A stretch of 64,000 nucleotides of DNA from an uncultured Pelagibacteraceae bacterium (GTDB lineage Bacteria > Pseudomonadota > Alphaproteobacteria > Pelagibacterales > Pelagibacteraceae): positions 1-64,000 of the forward strand of contig CACOOK010000001.1 of the NCBI GenBank assembly GCA_902628815.1, in the 5' to 3' direction. Of the stretch, positions 14,382 to 21,175 are shown piece by piece (positions within the stretch are counted from its first letter, which is position 1; each line of letters begins with the position of its first letter). The notes beneath the pieces were generated by a model, which was not told the origin of the DNA, ran no database searches, and worked only from the letters and a program-made list of their open reading frames with translations. The translations under genes were made by a program, and so were the position numbers.

Positions 14382-14618
14382 ATGCTAACAGAACTAATAG
14401 CTTACGGAATATTAATCGGGATATACTTTCTTCCTTTTATAATCGCTATCATTAGAAGTATAAAAAATTCGATGTCTGTTTTTTTCCTTAATCTTTTTTT
14501 AGGATGGACAGTTATTGGCTACTTTGTGCTACTTTTCTATGCAAGTTTAACAGATGCAAAATCAGGCGAGTCCGTTGGATCGTTTATTACAAAAAAAAAG
14601 AAAAAAAAACGAAAATAA
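14382..14618 (+). CDS. Superinfection immunity-like small membrane protein
   Basis: 78 aa with two membrane helices (about 5-23 and 34-54) and a strongly basic tail (KKKKKKRK). The core LPFIIAIIRSIKN ... FFLNLFLGWTVIGYFVLLFY fits the family of phage T4 Imm-like superinfection immunity proteins: a P-x-x-I-A-x-x-R motif, then N-L-x-L-G-W-T-x-I-G. Members of that family block DNA entry by a second phage; many chromosomal homologs have unproven roles. It is the only gene between repeat copies A and B. Homology is by motif recognition only. Confidence 0.65.
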   Translation: MLTELIAYGILIGIYFLPFIIAIIRSIKNSMSVFFLNLFLGWTVIGYFVLLFYASLTDAKSGESVGSFITKKKKKKRK

Positions 14619-14626
14619 ATTTAATT

Positions 14627-14653
14627 AGGGGCGTTCTGTTGCTAGGTGCCCTT
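14627..14653 (+). repeat. att-like copy B of the ssrA 3' end
   Basis: 27 bp reading aggggcgttctgttgctagg then tgccctt, one substitution from the ssrA copy through base 24. Weaker similarity continues another ~20 bp (acc....taactt.at.a) into what would be the ssrA coding piece, so this looks like a decayed longer duplication of the tmRNA 3' region rather than a chance match. It separates cassette 1 (superinfection immunity-like gene) from cassette 2 (two small genes). Confidence 0.82.
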
Positions 14654-14691
14654 AACCTTTTAACTTTATACAACAATTCTAGATCATAAAA

Positions 14692-14735
14692 AACGGCTAT
14701 TTCTTTGGTGGGTGAGTCCGTATTGTGCCCGCCAG
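14692..14735 (+). repeat. Second degenerate repeat, left copy
   Basis: Contains aacggctattt, then ~10 bases on, tgagtccgtattgtgccc. The same pair of blocks recurs at 15387-15426 (aacgctattt, then tgagtcctatgtgtgccc, 14 of 18 matching). The two copies bracket the two genes of cassette 2. Two further gagtcc motifs lie just after this copy (14737, 14752). Meaning unknown; it may be a recombination footprint or recurrent RNA element. Confidence 0.5.
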
Positions 14736-14757
14736 TGAGTCCGGATATGATGAGTCC

Positions 14758-14976
14758 ATGAAAAACGATCCAGATATAATTAGATGGTCTCAAATAAAAA
14801 GATTTTTTGTTCACTTTGGTGGTTGGGCTTTCGTATATTTTATAATTGGTTGGTTATCGGATTTAAACGAAAAATTTTATCAAAAAGATATTATGGGTGT
14901 AGAAGGTTGGGAGGTAGTTTGGTTATGGCTTATCCTATCTGCAATTTGTACTCCAATAACATTATCATCGAGATAA
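14758..14976 (+). CDS. Small two-helix membrane protein, unknown
   Basis: 72 aa from the ATG at 14758 (MKNDPDIIRWSQIKRFF); a GTG 33 bases upstream is in frame, but that extension runs through the repeat block and adds an unlikely leader. Two hydrophobic helices: about residues 17-34 (FVHFGGWAFVYFIIGWL) and 50-68 (VVWLWLILSAICTPITL). It resembles generic small two-TM proteins by layout only. It precedes a lipoprotein gene by 1 bp and may be co-translated. Function unknown; it sits in the ssrA-adjacent cassette. Confidence 0.6.
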   Translation: MKNDPDIIRWSQIKRFFVHFGGWAFVYFIIGWLSDLNEKFYQKDIMGVEGWEVVWLWLILSAICTPITLSSR

Positions 14977-14977
14977 T

Positions 14978-15373
14978 ATGAAAAAACTTTTAGCGATCGT
15001 GGTTCTAGGTTTATTAACATCATGCGGTGATAAAGGTGATAAAGTTGAAGATTTAAAAAAAGAAACTTTTTATTGTAGCGGAAAAGGAGGAACATCAAAG
15101 ATTGTTAACGTAAAATTCTCAATAGACCCAAAGTCTAAAACTTTAACATTTATTCAAGATGGAAATATGATGGGGAAACTCTTAGATTATCCAAATGAAA
15201 TAATATTCGATATAAAATTATCAAAAGGAGATAAAATTCTTACGCACGATGAATATGTGGGGAATTTTATTCCATATATAGAAACTGATGATAAAAAAAA
15301 ATTTTATTATGGACATAGACGATCAAAGTATAAAAGACCTCCTTATGTTTTTAAAAATTGTACTAAAGGCTAA
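14978..15373 (+). CDS. Putative lipoprotein, unknown function
   Basis: 131 aa. N-terminal lipoprotein signal peptide MKKLLAIVVLGLLTSC with the lipobox Cys at residue 16, followed by a charged linker (GDKGDKVEDLKKE) and a beta-rich domain with two later Cys (FYCSGKGG and FKNCTKG) that could form a disulfide in the periplasm. No family recognised. Gene starts 1 bp after the two-helix protein stop. Base composition is as AT-rich as the neighbours. Confidence 0.65.
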   Translation: MKKLLAIVVLGLLTSCGDKGDKVEDLKKETFYCSGKGGTSKIVNVKFSIDPKSKTLTFIQDGNMMGKLLDYPNEIIFDIKLSKGDKILTHDEYVGNFIPYIETDDKKKFYYGHRRSKYKRPPYVFKNCTKG

Positions 15374-15386
15374 AAAATCCCCCGCC

Positions 15387-15426
15387 AACGCTATTTGTCT
15401 TTCTTCACTGAGTCCTATGTGTGCCC
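15387..15426 (+). repeat. Second degenerate repeat, right copy
   Basis: Partner of the block at 14692-14735. The blocks aacgctattt and tgagtcctatgtgtgccc flank the cassette-2 genes on the right, ahead of the ssrA 3' end. Lies in the 15374-15472 gap, which otherwise holds only AT-rich sequence downstream of ssrA. Confidence 0.5.
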
Positions 15427-15471
15427 AAAGTTAAAAAAGTTATTAATTAATAAGTGTTAACGCCAATACGC

Positions 15472-15498
15472 AGGGGCGTTCTGTTGCCAGGTGCCCCA
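15472..15498 (+). repeat. Copy C: ssrA 3' end, the presumed att site
   Basis: The last ~25 nt of the ssrA coding piece, aggggcgttctgttgccagg then tgcccc on the plus strand. The flanks ggggc and gcccc pair, so the segment folds as a terminal hairpin of the RNA. It is the intact version of the motif repeated at 14322 and 14627. Confidence 0.82.
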
Positions 15499-15730
15499 GA
15501 CCCCGTAACTTAATTAACTAAGTTAATTAAGCAGCAAGTGCAAATTTTTGATTTGCATTTATAATTTAGCCCGTTACGTCGGAACTATCTCGAACGAAAG
15601 AACAGCCTTTAGACACCCGTCGATCCTAATTCACCCCCATGAGTTGTAAATGGTGGAGGTGGTGGGTACTGCCCCCACGTCCGTGATGTTTATTACGAAA
15701 TTCGTTTATCGTCATAGTTGGAAAACCAAC
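15473..15730 (-). ncRNA. ssrA: Transfer-messenger RNA (tmRNA), circularly permuted two-piece form
   Basis: Read on the minus strand, the acceptor piece comes first: hairpin from 15730 (gttgg/ccaac), a T-arm (gtggg, loop ggcagta, cccac) and the acceptor strand cacctcc followed by A-CCA (15654-15651). A 12-nt spacer (15650-15639) precedes the coding piece. That piece starts gggggtgaattaggatcgac at 15638, the canonical tmRNA 5' sequence. Its first 7 nt (gggggtg) pair with cacctcc, one G-U included, rebuilding the acceptor stem. A tag reading frame at 15556-15527 encodes ANQKFALAA. This permutation is the alphaproteobacterial type; the pieces rescue stalled ribosomes with SmpB. The 3' end is taken as the 15473-15497 hairpin. 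Confidence 0.93.
15527..15556 (-). other. tmRNA proteolysis-tag reading frame
   Basis: Resume codon GCA, then nine sense codons and TAA: ANQKFALAA. The -ALAA end is the degron recognised by ClpXP/SspB-type proteolysis. The upstream bases (ttataaat before gcaaat) resemble the usual pre-resume context. The stop lies within a perfect 10-bp-arm palindrome (15509-15531), likely a helix of the RNA. Confidence 0.85.
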
Positions 15731-15734
15731 ACTA

Positions 15735-15764
15735 ATAATATAAAACTCTTTTGAAGAGATTCAA
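15735..15764 (-). promoter_or_regulatory. Probable sigma-70 promoter of ssrA
   Basis: Minus strand: -35 TTGAAT (15764-15759), 18-nt spacer, -10 TATTAT (15740-15735). This places transcription start at about 15729-15730, exactly at the first hairpin of the acceptor piece. The promoter lies in the 47-bp space divergent to thyX. Confidence 0.6.
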
Positions 15765-15777
15765 TAATTAATTCAAA

Positions 15778-16725
15778 ATGAAACTTACAAAAGAACAAAA
15801 GCAAGAAATTGCAGACCAACAGGCTCAAAAAAATCAAACAAAAAGAGTTACCTCTTCAGAATTAGAAAAGATTCTTTATGAAGCACTACCAGTCTTGGAT
15901 CATGGTTTTGTAAGAGTGGTTGATTATATGGGTGATGATAGTTCTATAGTACAATCCGCTAGAGTTTCTTATGGGAAAGGTACAAAAAAAGTTTCAACTG
16001 ATGAAGGATTAATTAAATATTTAATGAGACATTGGCATTCTACGCCTTTTGAGATGTGCGAAATTAAATATCATGTTAAATTACCAATATTTATTGCCCG
16101 TCAGTGGATTAGACACAGAACTGCAAATGTTAATGAATACTCTGCGAGATATTCTATTTTAGATAAAGAGTTTTATATTCCTGCAAAGGATCAACTATCA
16201 GCCCAATCGACTTCTAATCGTCAAGGTAGAGGAGATTTAATAACGGGTGAACAAGCTGATGAAGTTTTAAAAATTTTAAAAGATGATGCTACTAGAACCT
16301 ATGATAACTATGAGAAAATGCTTAATGAGAGATACGATGGCACCACTATCGACGAAGGTAAAGCTGGTTTAGCAAGAGAACTTGCTAGAATGAATCTAAC
16401 TTTAAATTCATATACTCAGTGGTATTGGAAAACTGATTTATTAAACTTATTGAATTTTTTATTTTTGAGAGCAGATAGTCATGCGCAATATGAAATAAGA
16501 GTTTATGCTGAGGCTATGCTTGATACTGTAAAAAAATGGGTTCCAATTACACATGCAGCATTTTTAGATTATAGAGTGGGAGCTGTACATGTTTCTGCAA
16601 AAGCAAAAAAAGTTATTCAACAAATGGTAAAAGGTGAAAAGGTATCACACGAAAATTCTGGCCTATCAAAAAGAGAATGGAACGAACTTATGACATCTTT
16701 TGGTTTTACTGAAAAGGTTGTTTAA
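15778..16725 (+). CDS. thyX: FAD-dependent thymidylate synthase ThyX
   Basis: Makes dTMP from dUMP using methylene-THF and NAD(P)H via FAD. 315 aa. The ThyX motif is [15 protein letters not shown], with the R-H-R triplet at residues ~112-114 and the later Ser. Flanking family segments [19 protein letters not shown] and [20 protein letters not shown] are present. The 3' end overlaps convergent mrp by 20 bp. It is divergently arranged from ssrA. Use of ThyX rather than ThyA is common in small marine genomes. Confidence 0.97.
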   Translation: MKLTKEQKQEIADQQAQKNQTKRVTSSELEKILYEALPVLDHGFVRVVDYMGDDSSIVQSARVSYGKGTKKVSTDEGLIKYLMRHWHSTPFEMCEIKYHVKLPIFIARQWIRHRTANVNEYSARYSILDKEFYIPAKDQLSAQSTSNRQGRGDLITGEQADEVLKILKDDATRTYDNYEKMLNERYDGTTIDEGKAGLARELARMNLTLNSYTQWYWKTDLLNLLNFLFLRADSHAQYEIRVYAEAMLDTVKKWVPITHAAFLDYRVGAVHVSAKAKKVIQQMVKGEKVSHENSGLSKREWNELMTSFGFTEKVV

Positions 16726-17500
16726 TCTTTTCAGCTATATTTTTAAATAATTTAGAAATCTCGTGATCTGGTTTCGCATAAGTCAAAGGTTCACCTTTAT
16801 CAGCGGAAATTCTTAAATCTTGATCTAATGGAATGTTTCCTAAAAATTCTTTTTTAAATTCTTCAGCAGTTTTTTTTACACCTCCCTCACCAAAAATTTG
16901 GTACTCTTTTCCATCATCAGCTTTGAAAACGCTCATATTGTCAATAAGTCCTAAAATTTTTACTCCAGTTTTTTCAAACATTTGAATCCCTCTTTTGACA
17001 TCTAATAAGGCAAGATCTTGAGGAGTAGAAACTATTATTGCTCCATCTATTTTTACTTCTTGAACAAAAGTCAATTGAGTATCTCCTGTGCCTGGAGGCA
17101 TATCAATTATTATTATATCTCTATTTTTCCATAAAACTTTTTGGGTCATTGTTTTAATTGCACTAATTACCATTGGACCTCTCCACATCATTGGTGTTTG
17201 TTCATCAATTAATAAGCCCATAGACATACACTGTGCCCCAAATTTTTCTAAAGGAATTATCGATTTATTATCTTCACTTTTTGGTTTTTCTTTTAAATTT
17301 AAAAGTTTAGGCAATGATGGTCCGTAAATGTCTGCATCTAGGATTCCGACTTTTAATCCAAAACTTTGAAGAGCAAAAGCAAGATTCACTGCAATAGTAG
17401 ATTTTCCAACCCCACCTTTAGCACTTGAAATCAGAATTGTATGCTTGGTTCCTGCAATAGATTTTTTAATAAACTGTTTTGGTGGTGGTTTTTGGCTCAT
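16706..17500 (-). CDS. mrp: Mrp/NBP35-family P-loop ATPase (Fe-S carrier type)
   Basis: Cytoplasmic ATPase that binds and transfers Fe-S clusters or regulates their assembly. Deviant Walker [18 protein letters not shown], switch-like [14 protein letters not shown], and the C-terminal family block IDNMSVF ... YQIFGEGG. Two differences from E. coli Mrp: it lacks the N-terminal MIP18/DUF59 domain (264 aa), and the CxxC normally following NMSxF is replaced by KADDG. Some alphaproteobacterial Mrp proteins share this loss, so cluster binding may be altered. Divergent from hflK. Confidence 0.9.
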   Translation of the reverse strand: MSQKPPPKQFIKKSIAGTKHTILISSAKGGVGKSTIAVNLAFALQSFGLKVGILDADIYGPSLPKLLNLKEKPKSEDNKSIIPLEKFGAQCMSMGLLIDEQTPMMWRGPMVISAIKTMTQKVLWKNRDIIIIDMPPGTGDTQLTFVQEVKIDGAIIVSTPQDLALLDVKRGIQMFEKTGVKILGLIDNMSVFKADDGKEYQIFGEGGVKKTAEEFKKEFLGNIPLDQDLRISADKGEPLTYAKPDHEISKLFKNIAEKIKQPFQ

Positions 17501-17548
17501 AATTAATTGTAATTCAATATTTTAGACATTTTAGCGCTCCTTCTTAAC

Positions 17549-17576
17549 TTGTTTTTACATTAAAAGTCACTATATA
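17549..17576 (+). promoter_or_regulatory. Possible promoter of hflK operon
   Basis: TTGTTT (17549-17554), 16-nt spacer, TATATA (17571-17576). The hflK ATG is only 7 nt after the -10, so if used the mRNA would be leaderless or nearly so; no Shine-Dalgarno is seen before this ATG. Confidence 0.4.
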
Positions 17577-17582
17577 AAGTTT

Positions 17583-18695
17583 ATGAGTTTCAAAGATAAG
17601 ATATTAAAGAACCAATCGCCTTGGGGAACTCCTCCAGGGGGAGACGGCGGGTCAAATCCAGGGGGAAATGGGTCTGGTACAAGGCAACCTCCTCCCAGTT
17701 TAGACGATTTAATTAGAAATTTTCAAAAAACCATTAATAAATTTTCAGGAGGAAAATCAGGTGGTTCAAGGCCGATAATTATAGGGTTAATAATTTTAGT
17801 ATTGCTTTACCTAGCAAGCGGTCTTTACAGAGTTTTACCCGATGAACAAGGAGTTGTTTTAAGATTTGGTAAATATATAAATACCACTCAACCCGGATTG
17901 CATTATCATTTTCCTACACCTTTTGAGAGAGTTTTGACTCCTAAAGTTACGAAAGTTAATAGGGTTGATGTAGGTTTTAGACCTGCAAGTGATAGCGGAA
18001 GGTCATCCGGAGTTGGAAACGTTCCAGAGGAAAGTTTAATGCTTACTGGTGATGAAAATATTGTAGACATTAATTACTCAGTCTTTTGGGTAATCAAAGA
18101 TGCTCAAAAGTTTTTATTTAACATTCAAAGCCCTGTCGAAACAGTTAAAGCTGCATCAGAAACAGCCATGAGAGAGGTAATAGCTAAAAATAGAATTCAA
18201 AACATTTTAACAGAAGGAAGATCTAAAATTGAAGTAGAAGTGCAAGAAATAGCTCAGCTAATTTTAGATGAATACGGATCAGGAATTCAATTAACACAAG
18301 TTCAAACTCAACAAGCTGATCCACCGGAGCAAGTGATTGATGCATTCAGAGACGTGCAGGCTGCTAGAGCGGATAGAGAAAGATCAAAAAATGAGGCGGA
18401 AGCATATGCAAATGATGTTATACCAAGAGCGCGGGGTGAAGCGGAACAAGTTTTACAACAAGCTGAAGCTTATAAAAAAGAAGTTGTAGCAAAAGCAGAG
18501 GGAGAGGCGAGTAGATTTTTAGCAATTTATAATGAGTATAGAAATGCTAAACAAGTTACTCAAGAAAGAATGTATTTAGAAACTATGGAAAAAGTTTTAG
18601 CCGATATCGACAAAGTGATAATTGATAAAGAGTCTGGTTCTGGAGTTGTCCCTTATTTACCACTACCAGAGTTAAAAAAAGGGAGTAATAACTAA
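17583..18695 (+). CDS. hflK: FtsH protease modulator HflK
   Basis: SPFH/Band-7 inner-membrane protein that with HflC forms a cage around FtsH in the periplasm. 370 aa: Gly/Pro-rich cytoplasmic N-terminus (PPGGDGGSNPGGNGSG), one TM helix (about 64-82: IIIGLIILVLLYLASGLY), then Band-7 domain (VLPDEQGVVLRFGKYINTTQ), and a coiled-coil with EAYANDVIPRARGEAEQVL. Overlaps hflC start (TAATGA). Downstream degP-type protease suggests an envelope quality-control cluster. Confidence 0.96.
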   Translation: MSFKDKILKNQSPWGTPPGGDGGSNPGGNGSGTRQPPPSLDDLIRNFQKTINKFSGGKSGGSRPIIIGLIILVLLYLASGLYRVLPDEQGVVLRFGKYINTTQPGLHYHFPTPFERVLTPKVTKVNRVDVGFRPASDSGRSSGVGNVPEESLMLTGDENIVDINYSVFWVIKDAQKFLFNIQSPVETVKAASETAMREVIAKNRIQNILTEGRSKIEVEVQEIAQLILDEYGSGIQLTQVQTQQADPPEQVIDAFRDVQAARADRERSKNEAEAYANDVIPRARGEAEQVLQQAEAYKKEVVAKAEGEASRFLAIYNEYRNAKQVTQERMYLETMEKVLADIDKVIIDKESGSGVVPYLPLPELKKGSNN

Positions 18696-19570
18696 TGAAA
18701 GCAGTTAAATTTATAGTCCCAGCAATAATAGTGGTAGCAGTAGTAATTTTTCAATCTTTATTCATCGTGCAGGAAATTAGTCAGGCAATTGTACTTCAAT
18801 TTGGTGATCCTAAGAAAATTATTACAAAAGCAGGATTAAACTTTAAATTACCTTTTATTCAAAACGTAGTGTATTTGGATAAAAGAATTTTAAATTTAGA
18901 CAATGACCCAGAGGAAGTAATTGCGGCAGATCAAAAAAGATTAATCGTAGATGCCTTCGCAAGATTCAAAATTGTTGACCCATTAAAATTCTATATTTCT
19001 GTTGGAAATGAGAGAGTTGCAAGATCAAGATTGTCTACAATAATTAATTCTAGAATTAGAGGTGTATTAGGAACTCAAGAATTAGCCACTTTATTATCTA
19101 CGGACAGAGCAAGACAAATGCAAATAATTCAATCACAAGTAAACGAAGAAGCTAAAAACTTTGGAATAAATATTGTGGACGTTAGAATTAAGAGAGCTGA
19201 TCTACCGCCAGCAAACAGTGAAGCCATTTACAAAAGAATGCAAACATAAAGAGAGAGAGAAGCAAAAGAATTTAGAGCACAAGGAGCCGAAATAGCTCAA
19301 AAAATTAGATCAACTGCAGATAAAGATGTTACTGTAATTTTAGCTCAAGCAAATAAGAAGTCTGAGATAATGAAAGGTGAGGGAGATGGTCAGAGAAATA
19401 AGATCTTTGCTGATGCATTTGGAAAAGATCCTCAATTTTTTGCCTTTTACAGAGCCATGCAAGCTTATGAAAAAGCTTTAATTGGTGGAGAAACATCTTT
19501 AGTTCTTTCTCCAGATAGCGAGTTCTTTAAGTTTTTTGGCAAATCCATAAAGCCAGCGGTGAAAAGATAA
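18695..19570 (+). pseudogene. hflC: HflC with an in-frame TAA at codon 185
   Basis: Partner of HflK. The N-terminal part (18695-19249) has a TM helix (IVPAIIVVAVVIFQSLFIV) and the Band-7 domain through SEAIYKRMQT. Then TAA (19247-19249) occurs exactly where homologs have Glu in RMQTEREREAKEF. The same frame continues without indel: REREAKEFRAQGAEIAQ ... and ends normally as FGKSIKPAVKR at 19570. A single G-to-T change (GAA to TAA) explains it. Options are sequencing error, a recent nonsense mutation, or read-through. Codon use after the stop still looks selected, so decay would be very recent. Without the stop it would be about 291 residues. Confidence 0.85.
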
Positions 19571-19584
19571 TCATGTCAATCTAA

Positions 19585-19770
19585 GTGAAAGAATTCGTAA
19601 TTGCTTTAGGATTACTCTTTTTTATTGAGGGTCTATTTTTAGCCATTTTCCCGTCAAGAATTAAAAATATGCTTGAATTTATTAAAGTTGCTCCAGAGAA
19701 TAAGCTTAGATTGATTGGAATAGCATTTTTAATTATCGGTTTTTTAATAATTTGGTATATAAAAAATTAA
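19585..19770 (+). CDS. DUF2065 family small membrane protein
   Basis: 61 aa with two hydrophobic helices: FVIALGLLFFIEGLFLAIFP and LRLIGIAFLIIGFLIIWYI. The pattern G-L-x-F-x-x-E-G-x-x-x-x-x-x-P and R-x-I-G are those of DUF2065 (YjeT-like), a family repeatedly encoded next to hflC. GTG start at 19585. The stop overlaps the protease ATG (TAATG). Function unknown; association with the HflKC complex is by gene neighbourhood only. Confidence 0.85.
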   Translation: MKEFVIALGLLFFIEGLFLAIFPSRIKNMLEFIKVAPENKLRLIGIAFLIIGFLIIWYIKN

Positions 19771-21173
19771 TGAAGTTATTTAAAAAAATACTTTTAATAG
19801 GGATTTTTTCTAGTTTTACGGTTTTAAGTGCAAAACCTGTTCCCGAGTCATTTGCAGATTTAGCAGATAAACTTATGCCTTCGGTTGTAAATATCTCTAC
19901 AACTCAAACAGTAAGAACAACCACAAATCAATTCCCTTTTCAATTTCCTCCAGGTTCACCTTTCGGCGAAATGTTTAAAGATTTTGAGAGGCCTACAGAG
20001 AGAAAAGCTTCGTCTTTAGGTTCTGGTTTTATTATTAACACTGACGGCACAGTAATAACTAATAATCATGTTATTGCCGGTGCTGATGATATTTTAGTAC
20101 GAGTAAGTGATAAAGAATATAAAGCTAAGGTAGTAGGCGCTGATCCTTATATGGATATTGCTGTATTAAAAATTCAAACAAGAGATCAATTTAAACCTGT
20201 AAGTTTTGGCGACTCTGATAAAGCAAGAGTTGGTGATTGGGCTGTTGCTATTGGAAATCCCTTTGGTTTAGGGGGAACAGTGACAGCAGGAATTATCTCA
20301 GCAAGAAACAGGGATATTAATTTGACAAGATACGATGATTTCATCCAAACAGATGCCTCTATAAATCAAGGTAACTCTGGAGGCCCTTTGTTTAATTTGA
20401 AAGGAGAAGTAATTGGAATTAATACTGCAATAATTGCCCCAGGTCAGTCAGGCTCTATCGGGATAGGATTTGCGATACCTGCTAATGCAGCCTCTACTGT
20501 CATCGATCAACTTATAAAATTTGGAGAAACAAAAAGAGGGTGGTTAGGAGTAAGAATTCAAGAGGTATCAAAAGAAATTGCTGAGGTGGAAAAGTTAAAA
20601 AAACCTCAAGGTGCTCTAGTAGCAAGTGTAGGTGAGAATAGCCCAGCAGACAAAGCAGGTATAAAAGCTGGCGATATAATTTTAAATTTTGACGGAAAAA
20701 AAATCGATACTATGAGAACATTACCTAAAGTTGTTGCATCTACAGAAGTTGGCAAAAGTGTTGAACTAAAAATTTGGAGAAATAAAAAATTAATTTCAAA
20801 AAGATTAACCTTAGGAAGACTCGAGTCCTCTGAAGAATTCAGAGAAAAAAAATCAAAAGTTGTTAAAAAAGTTGAAGATATTGAAAAATTGAAAATAGCT
20901 GTCAGAGATATTACTGATGAAGATATATCGTCAAGAAATCTAAGTAAAAAAACCTTAGGCGTTGTTATAACTGAAATTTCAAATCGAAGTCCATTAAAAA
21001 ATCTCTTGAGTGTAAATGATATTATAATTGAAATTCAAAAATCTTCTGTAAAGTCATCATCTGATTTAAAGAGACTAGTTGATAATATTTTTAAAAAAGG
21101 TGAGAAGACTTTGCTACTAACAGTGATTAATAAAAATAATCAAAGACGATATCTTGGAGTTAAAATAAATTAG
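19770..21173 (+). CDS. degP: Do/DegP-type periplasmic serine endoprotease
   Basis: HtrA-family protease-chaperone of the periplasm. Start chosen at ATG 19770 (MKLFKKILLIGIFSSFTVLSA), giving a clean signal peptide; an in-frame upstream start at 19752 adds VYKKL-type residues inside the preceding gene. Catalytic triad: His in NNHVIAGADD, Asp in YMDIAVLKI, Ser in QGNSGGPLFN. Two PDZ domains follow (GWLGVRIQEVSKEI; LGVVITEISNRSPLKN). 467 aa, normal for DegP/DegQ. Located after hflKC, as in many proteobacteria. Confidence 0.95.
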   Translation: MKLFKKILLIGIFSSFTVLSAKPVPESFADLADKLMPSVVNISTTQTVRTTTNQFPFQFPPGSPFGEMFKDFERPTERKASSLGSGFIINTDGTVITNNHVIAGADDILVRVSDKEYKAKVVGADPYMDIAVLKIQTRDQFKPVSFGDSDKARVGDWAVAIGNPFGLGGTVTAGIISARNRDINLTRYDDFIQTDASINQGNSGGPLFNLKGEVIGINTAIIAPGQSGSIGIGFAIPANAASTVIDQLIKFGETKRGWLGVRIQEVSKEIAEVEKLKKPQGALVASVGENSPADKAGIKAGDIILNFDGKKIDTMRTLPKVVASTEVGKSVELKIWRNKKLISKRLTLGRLESSEEFREKKSKVVKKVEDIEKLKIAVRDITDEDISSRNLSKKTLGVVITEISNRSPLKNLLSVNDIIIEIQKSSVKSSSDLKRLVDNIFKKGEKTLLLTVINKNNQRRYLGVKIN

Positions 21174-21175
21174 TC

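Noticed and set aside
14504-14689. 61-codon plus-strand frame overlapping the superinfection-immunity-like gene
   Set aside because: Runs in another frame through the second helix of that gene and across repeat copy B; no plausible protein features.
14587-14814. 75-codon minus-strand frame across repeat B and the two-helix gene
   Set aside because: Crosses the repeat element and opposes a better supported gene; no ribosome site seen.
14323-15473. Integrase or transposase that would explain the direct repeats
   Set aside because: No tyrosine or serine recombinase motif in any frame of this 1.2-kb stretch; the repeats are reported without an associated enzyme.
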